Assembly (NCBI GenBank): GCA_018671895.1
Contig: JABHGV010000074.1
Location: forward strand, 1 to 64,000
Origin: Rhodospirillaceae bacterium
Lineage (GTDB): Bacteria > Pseudomonadota > Alphaproteobacteria > Rhodospirillales > JABHCV01
Length of the DNA: 64,000 nucleotides
Reading direction: 5' to 3'
Within the stretch, counting starts at the first letter, position 1. Each line of letters opens with the position of its first letter. A program made the position numbers and the translations under genes. Under the pieces are notes generated by a model. It did no database searches. It was not told where the DNA came from and saw nothing but the letters and a program-made list of their open reading frames with translations. This document shows positions 16,543-24,956 of the stretch, piece after piece.

Positions 16543-17931
16543 ATGAACGAAGTAAGAGTTCATGAATTTCCGTTTCAAATGGCGGTAGTTGCTGCCTGCA
16601 TTTTTGTGATTGCGGGAACACTGGTTCCCGGCGTTCCGTTAGAATTTCTGAGGTTTGTTGCCCTCGCCGTCCTGGCAGCCCAGGTGTGGGTCGAGCGCCG
16701 CGCCACAGGATCGCTGTTTCTGACCTCGCCGCCGTTCCTGTTAGCGGCCATACCGACGGTATTTTTTTCTGTTCTGCCGGGGTTGCTGTCTATCAACCCG
16801 ATTGGCCGGTTCCGACCGGAAATATTGAGCTACATAGGCAGTGATGCAGAACGCATCATCCTTGTGTTTTCCATGGCCGCATTGGTAATTCATGGGGTCG
16901 TTTGCCGTTTTGCCGTATCAAGCCTCCGGCAATCCGGTGGCGGGCTACTTTCTCATACAAAAATGACTTTCTCTCTTGTCGCCGTTTTCTCATCTGTCCT
17001 GTTTCTAACCTATGGTGCCCTGATCTGGATGGCGGACAGTTTTCCATGGGCCTCATCAATTTTTGGACCTTTCAAGACCTTTGCCATACCCACACTGGCG
17101 TTTTTGATGATCTGTCTTGTGCGCTGGGCTGCTGATGGTGGCTGGGGCCTGAAGGTGCTGACGATCACGATGTTTGCCGCTACGGTCGCCGTCCTTATTG
17201 TTACTCGCGAAGGTAAGATTCCCATATTTATGGTTCTTGCCGGATGGCTTTACTGGTTGCGATTAAAAAATGTCCCGTTCAGAAATATATTTTTAAGTGG
17301 GCTGGCAGTTATCTTGCTGGCCATTTCCCTGATCCAGATATCACAAATTATCCGCACGCCCCATGTGTCGATGTTGGCGAACTTGACCGATGACAATCCG
17401 ATCTTGCGGGTTCTTGTCAGGAAAGCCGTTTGGCGTCAGACGGAGACAGGATATTGCCTTCTCAATGTCATTGATGCGCATGGGGACACGCCGCTGCAGG
17501 CTTCCAGACAGTTGTTCTGGTTGGAGGGCCTGGTGCCGCGCGCTCTTTGGCCAGACAAGCCGAATATGTCTAAGGGGGACGATTATGCGACAGATTACTG
17601 CAAGTTTATTAAAGGCAGAGCCCCCAGCCCAACCGGACGGCACAGCGCCTCCATCACTTTGCTGGGTCAGCCGATTATTCATGGTGGAATGACGGGGCTC
17701 ATTCTGCATGGGGGACTTTTGCTATTCGGGCTTGGGGGGTTGGCCTGGGCGACGCGATCACCCGGCAGTCTGTCATCCTTGACTGTTGTCGCGTTGCTGC
17801 CCTGGTGGATAGACTTTGATCAGGATTTTGTCCTGTATGTGGCGAACTTGGTGAAGTTTTTCCTGATAATGCTGCCGATGATCTTTATTGTCGCATTCTT
17901 GGATAACAACCGAAAAGACGAGATCCCTTAA
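16543..17931 (+). CDS. Wzy-like polysaccharide polymerase/ligase family membrane protein
   Basis: The 462-residue protein has about ten membrane segments. A long loop (about 285-385) contains LVPRALWPDKPNMSKGDDYA and then HSASITLLGQPIIHGG. The PRxLWPDKP-type motif in the big loop is common in O-antigen polymerase-like proteins. Such enzymes join lipid-linked repeat units in the periplasm. A strong GAGGGGG site precedes the ATG. The next gene starts directly after its stop codon, so it belongs with the glycosyltransferase operon. Family call by motif and topology, so moderate. Confidence 0.6.
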   Translation: MNEVRVHEFPFQMAVVAACIFVIAGTLVPGVPLEFLRFVALAVLAAQVWVERRATGSLFLTSPPFLLAAIPTVFFSVLPGLLSINPIGRFRPEILSYIGSDAERIILVFSMAALVIHGVVCRFAVSSLRQSGGGLLSHTKMTFSLVAVFSSVLFLTYGALIWMADSFPWASSIFGPFKTFAIPTLAFLMICLVRWAADGGWGLKVLTITMFAATVAVLIVTREGKIPIFMVLAGWLYWLRLKNVPFRNIFLSGLAVILLAISLIQISQIIRTPHVSMLANLTDDNPILRVLVRKAVWRQTETGYCLLNVIDAHGDTPLQASRQLFWLEGLVPRALWPDKPNMSKGDDYATDYCKFIKGRAPSPTGRHSASITLLGQPIIHGGMTGLILHGGLLLFGLGGLAWATRSPGSLSSLTVVALLPWWIDFDQDFVLYVANLVKFFLIMLPMIFIVAFLDNNRKDEIP

Positions 17932-19095
17932 ATGCCATCGGACGACACCCCGGCCCCGAAGAAGCGCCCGCTCAGGATTGCCATTAACGGCACCCATGCA
18001 AAGAGTGGCGGCGGTGTTACGTATCTTCGTAATCTGTTGCCGGAACTGGCCGAGATACCGGACCTGGAATTACACCTTTTCTTGCATGCCGATCAGATGG
18101 AGTTGTTTTATCCGGTTCACGAGAAAGTCCGGGTGACCCTGTTCCGCTTCAAGCCGACATTTTTTAGAACCCTGATATGGGAGCAATTCGCCATCCCCCT
18201 GAATGCCTGGGGAATGGGGACAGATGTGGTTTTCTCGCCAGCCAATTACGGCCCGATATTTGGACGAAACCATGTCATCTTGTTGCGCAACGCGGTGTCG
18301 GTTATCCAGTTCACGCGCCGCATCGGGGCGATCATGTACTGGGCGGTTCTGGCGGCGGCGACGTTTGTTTCGTTGGCAACGGCGAAGAAGGCAATCGCGG
18401 TGTCGGGTTATGCAAAAAAACTGCTGTCTTTTGGCATGCCGAAGTTTCTCGGTCGCAAGGTCGAGGTTGTCCATCATGGCACCCGACAAGTGGATGGCGG
18501 AAAAACACATACGCCGCATCCGGATGGTTGCGTGCTCGCGGTCTCCGACATCTATATCCAGAAGAACTATCACACCCTGCTGCGTGCCCATGCGGTGCTT
18601 GTAAAAAAACATCCGGACCTGAAGCTTTTCATCGTCGGGCGCGAGATCGACGCCGATTACGCGTTCGAACTGCGTCGATTGACCAAAGAATTGAATCTGG
18701 AATCGCACGTCGTCTTCAAGGGGCATGTCGAGACGGAAGAGCTGGACGGGTTGTATCAGAATTGCAGGTTGTTTGTTTTTCCGTCTCTGGTCGAAACCTT
18801 CGGCAATCCGTTGTTAGAGGCAATGGTGGTTGGCGCACCGATTGCGTGTTCGAACGAGGCGGCAATGCCGGAAGTGCTTGGCGATACCGGTATGTTGTTC
18901 GATCCCAGGGATCATCAGGACATGGCGGCGAAGATAGAGGCCTTGCTGTCTGATGAAAAACTTGGCAAGGAACTTGGCGCAAAGGCCGCCATCAGGGGAA
19001 AGCTGTTCGTCTGGAAAAACACGGCCAGTGAAACAGCCACGGTGCTTAAGAATGCTGCCGGACGCTGGTTCGAGATCACAAGACCGGTCCGATGA
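17932..19095 (+). CDS. Glycosyltransferase family 4 (GT-B)
   Basis: This 387-residue cytosolic GT-B enzyme has an N-terminal acceptor domain (LRIAINGTHAKSGGGVTYLRNLL) and a C-terminal nucleotide-sugar domain. The latter holds VSDIYIQKNYHTLLRAH, the VEVVHHG segment and the retaining-GT signature FPSLVETFGNPLLEAMVVGAPIACSNEAAMPEV (Glu-x7-Glu). The ATG follows the previous stop with no gap, and the 3' end overlaps the next gene by four bases. Donor and acceptor cannot be read from the sequence. Confidence 0.85.
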   Translation: MPSDDTPAPKKRPLRIAINGTHAKSGGGVTYLRNLLPELAEIPDLELHLFLHADQMELFYPVHEKVRVTLFRFKPTFFRTLIWEQFAIPLNAWGMGTDVVFSPANYGPIFGRNHVILLRNAVSVIQFTRRIGAIMYWAVLAAATFVSLATAKKAIAVSGYAKKLLSFGMPKFLGRKVEVVHHGTRQVDGGKTHTPHPDGCVLAVSDIYIQKNYHTLLRAHAVLVKKHPDLKLFIVGREIDADYAFELRRLTKELNLESHVVFKGHVETEELDGLYQNCRLFVFPSLVETFGNPLLEAMVVGAPIACSNEAAMPEVLGDTGMLFDPRDHQDMAAKIEALLSDEKLGKELGAKAAIRGKLFVWKNTASETATVLKNAAGRWFEITRPVR

Positions 19096-20285
19096 GCCGA
19101 TCTGTCCTGATCGTCACCTTGCCGCCATTGACCGGGGGTGTTCCGGCAAAAACGGAAATTCTTTGCCGACATCTGCGCAGCCTTGGTCATCCGGTGACGG
19201 TGTCACATTATGCGACCTTAAGTGATTATCCCGAACTGGTGGTGCCATCCTGGCAGATGCTGTCAGGCAAACGCCCGGCCATGCGGGAAGGTCAATGCTT
19301 TGGAGATTTTTCGTCGGTGGCGGTTGGCTGCCGCTTCCCGGAACTGGAATTCCAGTACTTCAAGCCATCAGCTTTCTGGCAGGAACTGATAGAAAGCCAC
19401 GACCGACACATCGCCGTCGGAGGCACCACGCTCGCATCCTATCCATTGATGTGCGCCGGTATTCCGCATCTGGTTTGGTGTGCCAGCACCATGATCGCCG
19501 ACAGGGTCGACCGTCGGGCGGCGATGCCGGTGGCGCGGCGACTGTTAGACCGTTTTATTGTCGGCTCGGTCCAACGCGCCATGGAAAAGAAAATCCTGTC
19601 TGCATCAACTCAGATTATGGCAGTCAGTTCCTACACACGGGACACGCTGATTAAAGCGGGCGGGAATTCCGAAAATATTTCCCGCGTTCCGATCCCGGTT
19701 GACGTGGACCGCTTTCATTTGCCATCGACACCTGCCGATACAGGGGTCATCGGCTTTGCCGGGCGGCCTGGCGACCCTCGCAAGAATCTTGGGCTCTTGT
19801 TTGGTGCCCTGAAGCGACTGCTCGATCAGGGGCAATCTGTCACGTTGCGGCTGACCGGCGATGAGCCTTCGGAATTGTCACCCGTGATCCGCCGTCTTGG
19901 TATTTCGGACCATATCACCTGGACCGGCTGGCTGGATGACGATGCCCTGCCGGAATTTTATCGGGGCCTGGACATTTTCGTTATTCCTTCCCTGCAGGAA
20001 GGACTTAACATCGCCGGGGTACAAGCGATGGCGTCCGGTGTTCCTGTTGTCTCGACCCGTTCGGGCGGCCCAGAAGATTATGTCATTGATGGCGAAACAG
20101 GCCAGCTTGTCGGGTTCGATGAAAAAGACATGGCTATGGCCATCGGCGACATCGTTTCTTCAAGACAGCGGCGTGACGAAATGTCGGCCAAGGCCAGGGC
20201 TTTTGCCGTCCAACACTATGGCCGTCAGGAATTCGCAGACGGCCTTGCCGCTGCATGGCAACAGACATGGGGGGAAACACCATAG
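19092..20285 (+). CDS. Glycosyltransferase family 4 (GT-B)
   Basis: The 397 residues begin with the loop VTLPPLTGGVPAKTEILCRHL of the acceptor domain. They contain SVQRAMEKKILSASTQIMAVS, the sugar-nucleotide domain IGFAGRPGDPRKNLGLLFGAL, and the signature IPSLQEGLNIAGVQAMASGVPVVSTRSGGPEDYV. The ATG overlaps the preceding stop (ATGA). It sits in a run of five coupled glycosyltransferase genes and so probably adds one sugar of a common repeat unit. Confidence 0.85.
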   Translation: MSRSVLIVTLPPLTGGVPAKTEILCRHLRSLGHPVTVSHYATLSDYPELVVPSWQMLSGKRPAMREGQCFGDFSSVAVGCRFPELEFQYFKPSAFWQELIESHDRHIAVGGTTLASYPLMCAGIPHLVWCASTMIADRVDRRAAMPVARRLLDRFIVGSVQRAMEKKILSASTQIMAVSSYTRDTLIKAGGNSENISRVPIPVDVDRFHLPSTPADTGVIGFAGRPGDPRKNLGLLFGALKRLLDQGQSVTLRLTGDEPSELSPVIRRLGISDHITWTGWLDDDALPEFYRGLDIFVIPSLQEGLNIAGVQAMASGVPVVSTRSGGPEDYVIDGETGQLVGFDEKDMAMAIGDIVSSRQRRDEMSAKARAFAVQHYGRQEFADGLAAAWQQTWGETP

Positions 20286-21394
20286 CGACCAAGTTGACAT
20301 ATCTGGTGTCACACCCGATCCAGTATCAGGCTTCCCTGTTGGCCCGGATCGCCGCGCATGGTGACATTAATTTGCGGGTCGTCTTCGAACGCACGTCTTC
20401 GCAAGCGGATCATTTCGATTCCGGCTTCGGACGTACGGTTGAATGGGACGTTCCGCTGCGCGAAGGCTATGACAGCGTCGTGCTTTCCGACACCGATTTA
20501 CAGACGGAAATCGCGGACGCCGATATCGTGTGGTTGCACGGATGGCAAACGCCAATGCTTCGCCATGCCCTGATGCTGGCCAGGCAAAAAGCCGTTCCGG
20601 TGTTGATGCGTGGCGAGAATTGCGATCTGGCAATGCCCGATGGATGGGGCCCCAAGGGTTGGTTGAAGCGTTTTTATCTGAGCCGAATTTTCGAGCAATG
20701 CCAGGGATTCCTTGCCATCGGTACGGAGAACGAAAATTACTATCGCGCCCGCGGGGTGTCGGCTTCGCATATTTTTCAGATGCCCTATGCCGTTGATAAT
20801 GACACGTTTGCGGACAAGGCGCTGAAGGCGGCAGAGCAGCGCGCAAGCCTGAAGGCATCTCTCGGCATTGCACCGGAACAAAAGGTGGTTTTGTTCGCCG
20901 GAAAATTTCAACACCGCAAACGGCCCGACCTGTTGGTTCAGGCAATGAAGCCGCTGCTTGGCGACGGTTCGCCGGTTTTGGTGTTTGTCGGCAGCGGCGA
21001 CATGGATGGGGAATTGCGGCGCATGGCCCCAGAGGCGATTTTCACCGGTTTCAAGAATCAATCGGAATTGCCAGCCTTTTACGATCTTGCCGATGTTTTC
21101 GTATTGCCGTCGGAGCGGGAGCCCTGGGGGTTGGCCGTCAACGAAGCAATGGCTTGCGGCACGGCGGTGATCGTCAGTGACCAGGTCGGGTGTGCCGTTG
21201 ATCTTATCGGCCCGGATTGCGGCCGGGTGTTCCCTGCCGGTGATGTCCGAGCTTTGACAGAGGCTCTTCTGCACTGCCTCGAAAATGCCGATGCCATGGG
21301 CAAGGCAGCGACTGAGAAAATTACGGGCTGGGACTTCGATGCCGATGTGCGTGGCTTAACAACGGCACTTGATGCCCTCAAAGGTGATGCATGA
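20255..21394 (+). CDS. Glycosyltransferase family 4 (GT-B)
   Basis: About 379 residues. The N-terminus LTYLVSHPIQYQASLLARIA is characteristic of a GT4 subgroup in O-antigen and exopolysaccharide clusters. The C-terminal domain has VVLFAGKFQHRKRPDLLVQAM and LPSEREPWGLAVNEAMACGTAVIVSDQVG. The start is uncertain: ATG 20255 and ATG 20267 both lie inside the previous gene, and homologues suggest a start close to the LTYLVSH motif, where only TTG or GTG codons are available. The stop overlaps the next start (ATGA). Confidence 0.82.
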   Translation: MATDMGGNTIATKLTYLVSHPIQYQASLLARIAAHGDINLRVVFERTSSQADHFDSGFGRTVEWDVPLREGYDSVVLSDTDLQTEIADADIVWLHGWQTPMLRHALMLARQKAVPVLMRGENCDLAMPDGWGPKGWLKRFYLSRIFEQCQGFLAIGTENENYYRARGVSASHIFQMPYAVDNDTFADKALKAAEQRASLKASLGIAPEQKVVLFAGKFQHRKRPDLLVQAMKPLLGDGSPVLVFVGSGDMDGELRRMAPEAIFTGFKNQSELPAFYDLADVFVLPSEREPWGLAVNEAMACGTAVIVSDQVGCAVDLIGPDCGRVFPAGDVRALTEALLHCLENADAMGKAATEKITGWDFDADVRGLTTALDALKGDA

Positions 21395-22473
21395 CGCTCG
21401 CCCTTTCATGGCCGCAACCGCCAGCCATTGTTGTTGTCGGGCAAACTTTCGATGCGTCACGCACGACAGGACGGGTGGCGGCGATGCGGGCGCTTGGGTG
21501 TCGGGTGGTCCAGGTGCCAACGACACCGCCAGGACAGGATTACGAGACACCACCGTCGTTAATGCAGCGGCTACGCTATCGACTACGGTTGCCCGCCGAT
21601 GTCGCGGGCAGTAATGAATCCTTGCTCGCTGCCATTGCTCAGGGCGCGGACGTCTTGTGGCTTGATGCAGCCGATATGATTTGGCCAAAGACATTGCAGC
21701 AGGCAAAACGTGTCAATCCGGATATCAAGATTATCTGGTATGCCGAAGATGACATGATGAACCACCGTTTGCGTACCCGTTGGCTGGAGCGATCCTTAAG
21801 TCTGTTTGACCTTTGGGTAACGACCAAGTCCTTTAATGCAGACGTCAGCGAAATGCCGTCTCTGGGTGTCATTGACGTGTTATTCGTCAACAACAGTTTC
21901 GATGCGAACCTGCATCGTCCCATTGCTGCTTCCGACCAGGATAAACAACAGTTCGGCAGCCCTGTCAGTTTTATCGGCACCTTTGAAGAGCCCCGTGCTC
22001 AGAGTCTTTTACACCTCGCCAGACAGGGATTCTCCGTTCGCGTCTGGGGTAATGGATGGGGTGACTGGGTTGGGCGGCACGATAATCTGCGAATTGAAAA
22101 CCGGCCTGCCTATAACGATGACTTTGCTCGCGTTATCGCAGCCAGCGACATCAACCTGTGTTTCCTGCGCAAGTCCAATCGTGATTTGCAAACCTGTCGT
22201 TCCATCGAGATTCCGGCTTGTGGCGGCTTTATGGTCCACGAGCGGAATGACGAAATCACAGCTTTGTTTCGCGAGGACAGGGAGGCAGTATACTTTTTTG
22301 ATAATGATGCGTTGGTCGAGGCGTGCGAAAATTGGCTTAGGCGGGATGATGATCGCGGGCGTATTGGCCAGGCCGCACGTAACAGGGCGTTTGAGCTAGA
22401 CTTGTCACACGAATCAAACGTTGTCCGGATTCTCAATGCGGCAGGGTCACAAGGTGCAGGTGGGAAATCATGA
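21391..22473 (+). CDS. CgeB-like glycosyltransferase-family protein
   Basis: The 360 residues lack the usual GT4 core signature. They resemble the CgeB/DUF3880-type group: an N-terminal half with VLWLDAADMIWPKTLQQAK and IIWYAEDDMMNHRLRTRWL, and a C-terminal half with VSFIGTFEEPRAQSLLHLA, VRVWGNGW, DINLCFLRKSNRDLQTCRSIEIPACGGFMVHERNDE. That last segment is the typical donor-site region of these enzymes. It overlaps both neighbours by four bases, which places it in the glycan operon. Substrate unknown. Confidence 0.7.
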   Translation: MTLALSWPQPPAIVVVGQTFDASRTTGRVAAMRALGCRVVQVPTTPPGQDYETPPSLMQRLRYRLRLPADVAGSNESLLAAIAQGADVLWLDAADMIWPKTLQQAKRVNPDIKIIWYAEDDMMNHRLRTRWLERSLSLFDLWVTTKSFNADVSEMPSLGVIDVLFVNNSFDANLHRPIAASDQDKQQFGSPVSFIGTFEEPRAQSLLHLARQGFSVRVWGNGWGDWVGRHDNLRIENRPAYNDDFARVIAASDINLCFLRKSNRDLQTCRSIEIPACGGFMVHERNDEITALFREDREAVYFFDNDALVEACENWLRRDDDRGRIGQAARNRAFELDLSHESNVVRILNAAGSQGAGGKS

Positions 22474-23609
22474 AGATAATCGTTAATGCGATTTCCGCCA
22501 AGACCGGTGGTATTATGACCTATACGAAAAACCTGATGCGATCATTGGCCAAGCGCAGCGTCGATGTTGTGTTCGCGTTGCCATCTGAAACCAACCTTGA
22601 AGCGGATGTTCCGGTCATTCACATGCCCGCTGATCGCATGGGCCCTGTTCCCCGACTTTTATGGGAGCAGACCATGTGGCGGCGAACTGTTTCTTCCCAC
22701 AAGCCTGACATCCTGTTTTCATCGGCCAATTTCGGATTGTTGGCACCGCCGGTGCCGCAGGTATTGCTGGTTCGCGAGGGTGGGCTGTTCGATCCCTATT
22801 ATCTGACCAACGTCGCGCCGAGTTTGTATACGAAACCAATATTTCACCGCATTGCACGGCGCAAACTGATTGTCGCTTCGGCGCAGGCGTCTGATGTTGT
22901 GATGACGCCGACCCAAACCATGAAGGATCTTCTGGTGTCATGGGCCGGGGGGCTGGAAGGCCGTGTTGAAAAAAACCAATACGGCACCCTGTCCGATGTT
23001 TTCACACCTGAGGGCGAGCAGCGGGGCTGGAATCAGGATGGTGTTCTGAAACTGCTTTTTGTTTCAGCATATTATCCGCACAAACAACCGGGGCTGGTTT
23101 CAGAAGCCGTCAAGCTACTTAACGAGGCGGGCTTTTCGTGTCATCTAAGCGTCACCATGGAGATGGAACAAATCGCCGGAACACGAGGTGGGGCACAGGA
23201 TCATTTCCTGTTGGGTAAGGGCATCGAAAGGGGACAGGTCAGCATGCTCGGGCATGTTCCCTATGACCAACTTCCCGATTTGTACAAGGAAAATGACCTG
23301 TTTGTTTTTCCGTCCCTTTCGGAAACCTTTGGCCACCCATTGGCCGAGGCGATGAGTATTGGAATGCCGATCATGGCATCTGACACGCCGGTCCACCGAG
23401 AGGTCTGTCAGGATGCGGCAGAATATTTTTCGCCCCTGTTGCCGTCGGATCTGGCGCAGCAGATTCGGGAGCTGGATGCTAATCCCAGCCGTCGTCAGCA
23501 GATGGGCGAACTGGGTCAGACATACGTAAAATCGAATTTCTCGTGGGAAGACCACGTTGATCGGCTGCTTGATATTTTCGAGCGGGTTATTGCTGCTCGT
23601 CGCCGCTAA
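22470..23609 (+). CDS. Glycosyltransferase family 4 (GT-B)
   Basis: This 379-residue protein has the N-terminus IVNAISAKTGGIMTYTKNLMRSL, which resembles the start of the gene at 17932, and WEQTMWRR and ILFSSANFGLLAP, which echo WEQFAIPLN and VVFSPANYGPIF there. The two are likely paralogues. The C-terminal signature is FPSLSETFGHPLAEAMSIGMPIMASDTPVHREV. It is the last gene of the plus-strand operon. Its final 23 bases overlap the 3' end of the convergent flippase gene. Confidence 0.85.
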   Translation: MKIIVNAISAKTGGIMTYTKNLMRSLAKRSVDVVFALPSETNLEADVPVIHMPADRMGPVPRLLWEQTMWRRTVSSHKPDILFSSANFGLLAPPVPQVLLVREGGLFDPYYLTNVAPSLYTKPIFHRIARRKLIVASAQASDVVMTPTQTMKDLLVSWAGGLEGRVEKNQYGTLSDVFTPEGEQRGWNQDGVLKLLFVSAYYPHKQPGLVSEAVKLLNEAGFSCHLSVTMEMEQIAGTRGGAQDHFLLGKGIERGQVSMLGHVPYDQLPDLYKENDLFVFPSLSETFGHPLAEAMSIGMPIMASDTPVHREVCQDAAEYFSPLLPSDLAQQIRELDANPSRRQQMGELGQTYVKSNFSWEDHVDRLLDIFERVIAARRR

Positions 23610-24840
23610 CGCTCTCCCATGTTTTTTCATCTTTTAACAGTAAAAACAAGACGACGATGAAGCTGGCTGAATAAGCGACGGACAACCCGAGTCCAAGCGA
23701 GATATCGGCGTGCATCAAGCTGGTAAAACCTAACGCTGTCATAAAAAACAACCCTGCGTACTGAACGGCCCGCCCAACCAGAATCTTGTGGGCGTGACGC
23801 GCGGTCAGACAGTAAGACTTAAGAGTTTCAAACAGGCTTAAGAAAACAAGCATACCAGACAGGGCGATAACAATATCAACGATGGGGGCCCATGTTTCGC
23901 CAAACAACCAGGGGATCACCGGTTCGGCAAACAGAACGGTCAGAACGCCCGCCACAAAAAGCGGGAAGAACATGTATATCAGCACCCGGTTGCGCCCGGC
24001 ACGGCGGCGCCATCGGTCTTCCGTACGCCCGAACCAGACGGCCATGATGCGGTCGGTTATTGGCGAAATTATCTGATGCGGAACGATGGCCAGGCGCTGC
24101 GCCTGAAAGAAATACCCGGCCGTCGCCTCGCCGCCGATAAGGCTGGCAAGCAGGATGGTTAATCTCTGGAAGCTTCCTTCGAGCACACCGTCGAGCCAAC
24201 CGCCGCGGGCCTCAGCAAAAAGGGTGCGCATGTCAGTCCACGACAGGGGTTGAATTGTCCGCCATGTCAGGCCGCCAATTTTCCAGAGGCCGAGCAGGCC
24301 AATAATGGAAACAATCATCTCGCGGACAAACAGCACGACCCATCCGCCGCCCATCAGAACCAGCCCAAGCGCCGCGAGGTGCCCGACCATGCTGGCACCA
24401 GTTTCGATGATCGCCAGTTTCCTGAACGGCATGGAACGTTCGAAAAAGGCCCGGTTAACGCCGGTCCAGTGACGAAGGCCGACGGCCAGAACCAACATTG
24501 CTTCCCATTGGCCCAGCGAGTTTGTCGCCGCCATCCACAGAAAAATAATCAAGGTCGCCACAACGGTTTCGTAAGCAAGGGCTGAAAAATAAATGTCTTT
24601 TGTTGCCCCATCTAAATCGGCTTCGGCCTTGCGGATAATCAGAATGTTCAGGCGCGGCGACAAAATGGTGTAGACGATGGATGCCCCCGCCAGAATGATG
24701 GCGAAACGGCCGAATTCCTCGGGGAAAATATATCGAACCAGAACCAGATTGACGGCAAAGGCCAACACCGCTTGAAACCCCTGGCCGAAAACCAGAAAGC
24801 CGCCGCCAATTTTCAATTCTTTGCTGTTGGCCGTTGTCAT
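23587..24840 (-). CDS. Polysaccharide flippase (Wzx/MATE-like)
   Basis: The 417 residues are hydrophobic with about 12 membrane segments. They begin with GGGFLVFGQGFQAVLAFAVNLVLVRYIFPEEFGRFAIILAG, the typical Wzx-type start. Such proteins flip undecaprenyl-linked repeat units across the inner membrane, and here one would hand them to the Wzy-like protein encoded at 16543. It lies on the opposite strand and is divergent from the asparagine synthetase homologue, with 116 bases between starts. The family is assigned from topology and the N-terminal pattern. Confidence 0.8.
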   Translation of the reverse strand: MTTANSKELKIGGGFLVFGQGFQAVLAFAVNLVLVRYIFPEEFGRFAIILAGASIVYTILSPRLNILIIRKAEADLDGATKDIYFSALAYETVVATLIIFLWMAATNSLGQWEAMLVLAVGLRHWTGVNRAFFERSMPFRKLAIIETGASMVGHLAALGLVLMGGGWVVLFVREMIVSIIGLLGLWKIGGLTWRTIQPLSWTDMRTLFAEARGGWLDGVLEGSFQRLTILLASLIGGEATAGYFFQAQRLAIVPHQIISPITDRIMAVWFGRTEDRWRRRAGRNRVLIYMFFPLFVAGVLTVLFAEPVIPWLFGETWAPIVDIVIALSGMLVFLSLFETLKSYCLTARHAHKILVGRAVQYAGLFFMTALGFTSLMHADISLGLGLSVAYSASFIVVLFLLLKDEKTWESVSGDEQQ

Positions 24841-24956
24841 TCATATCCCCCGGTCCCGCCTTTGCTATCTGATGCGGGATGCGACAGTATGCAGCCAGAC
24901 GCCTTCCGACAAAAGGCAAAGGAATGACCAATATTCAAGAACGTGGACAATAACTG

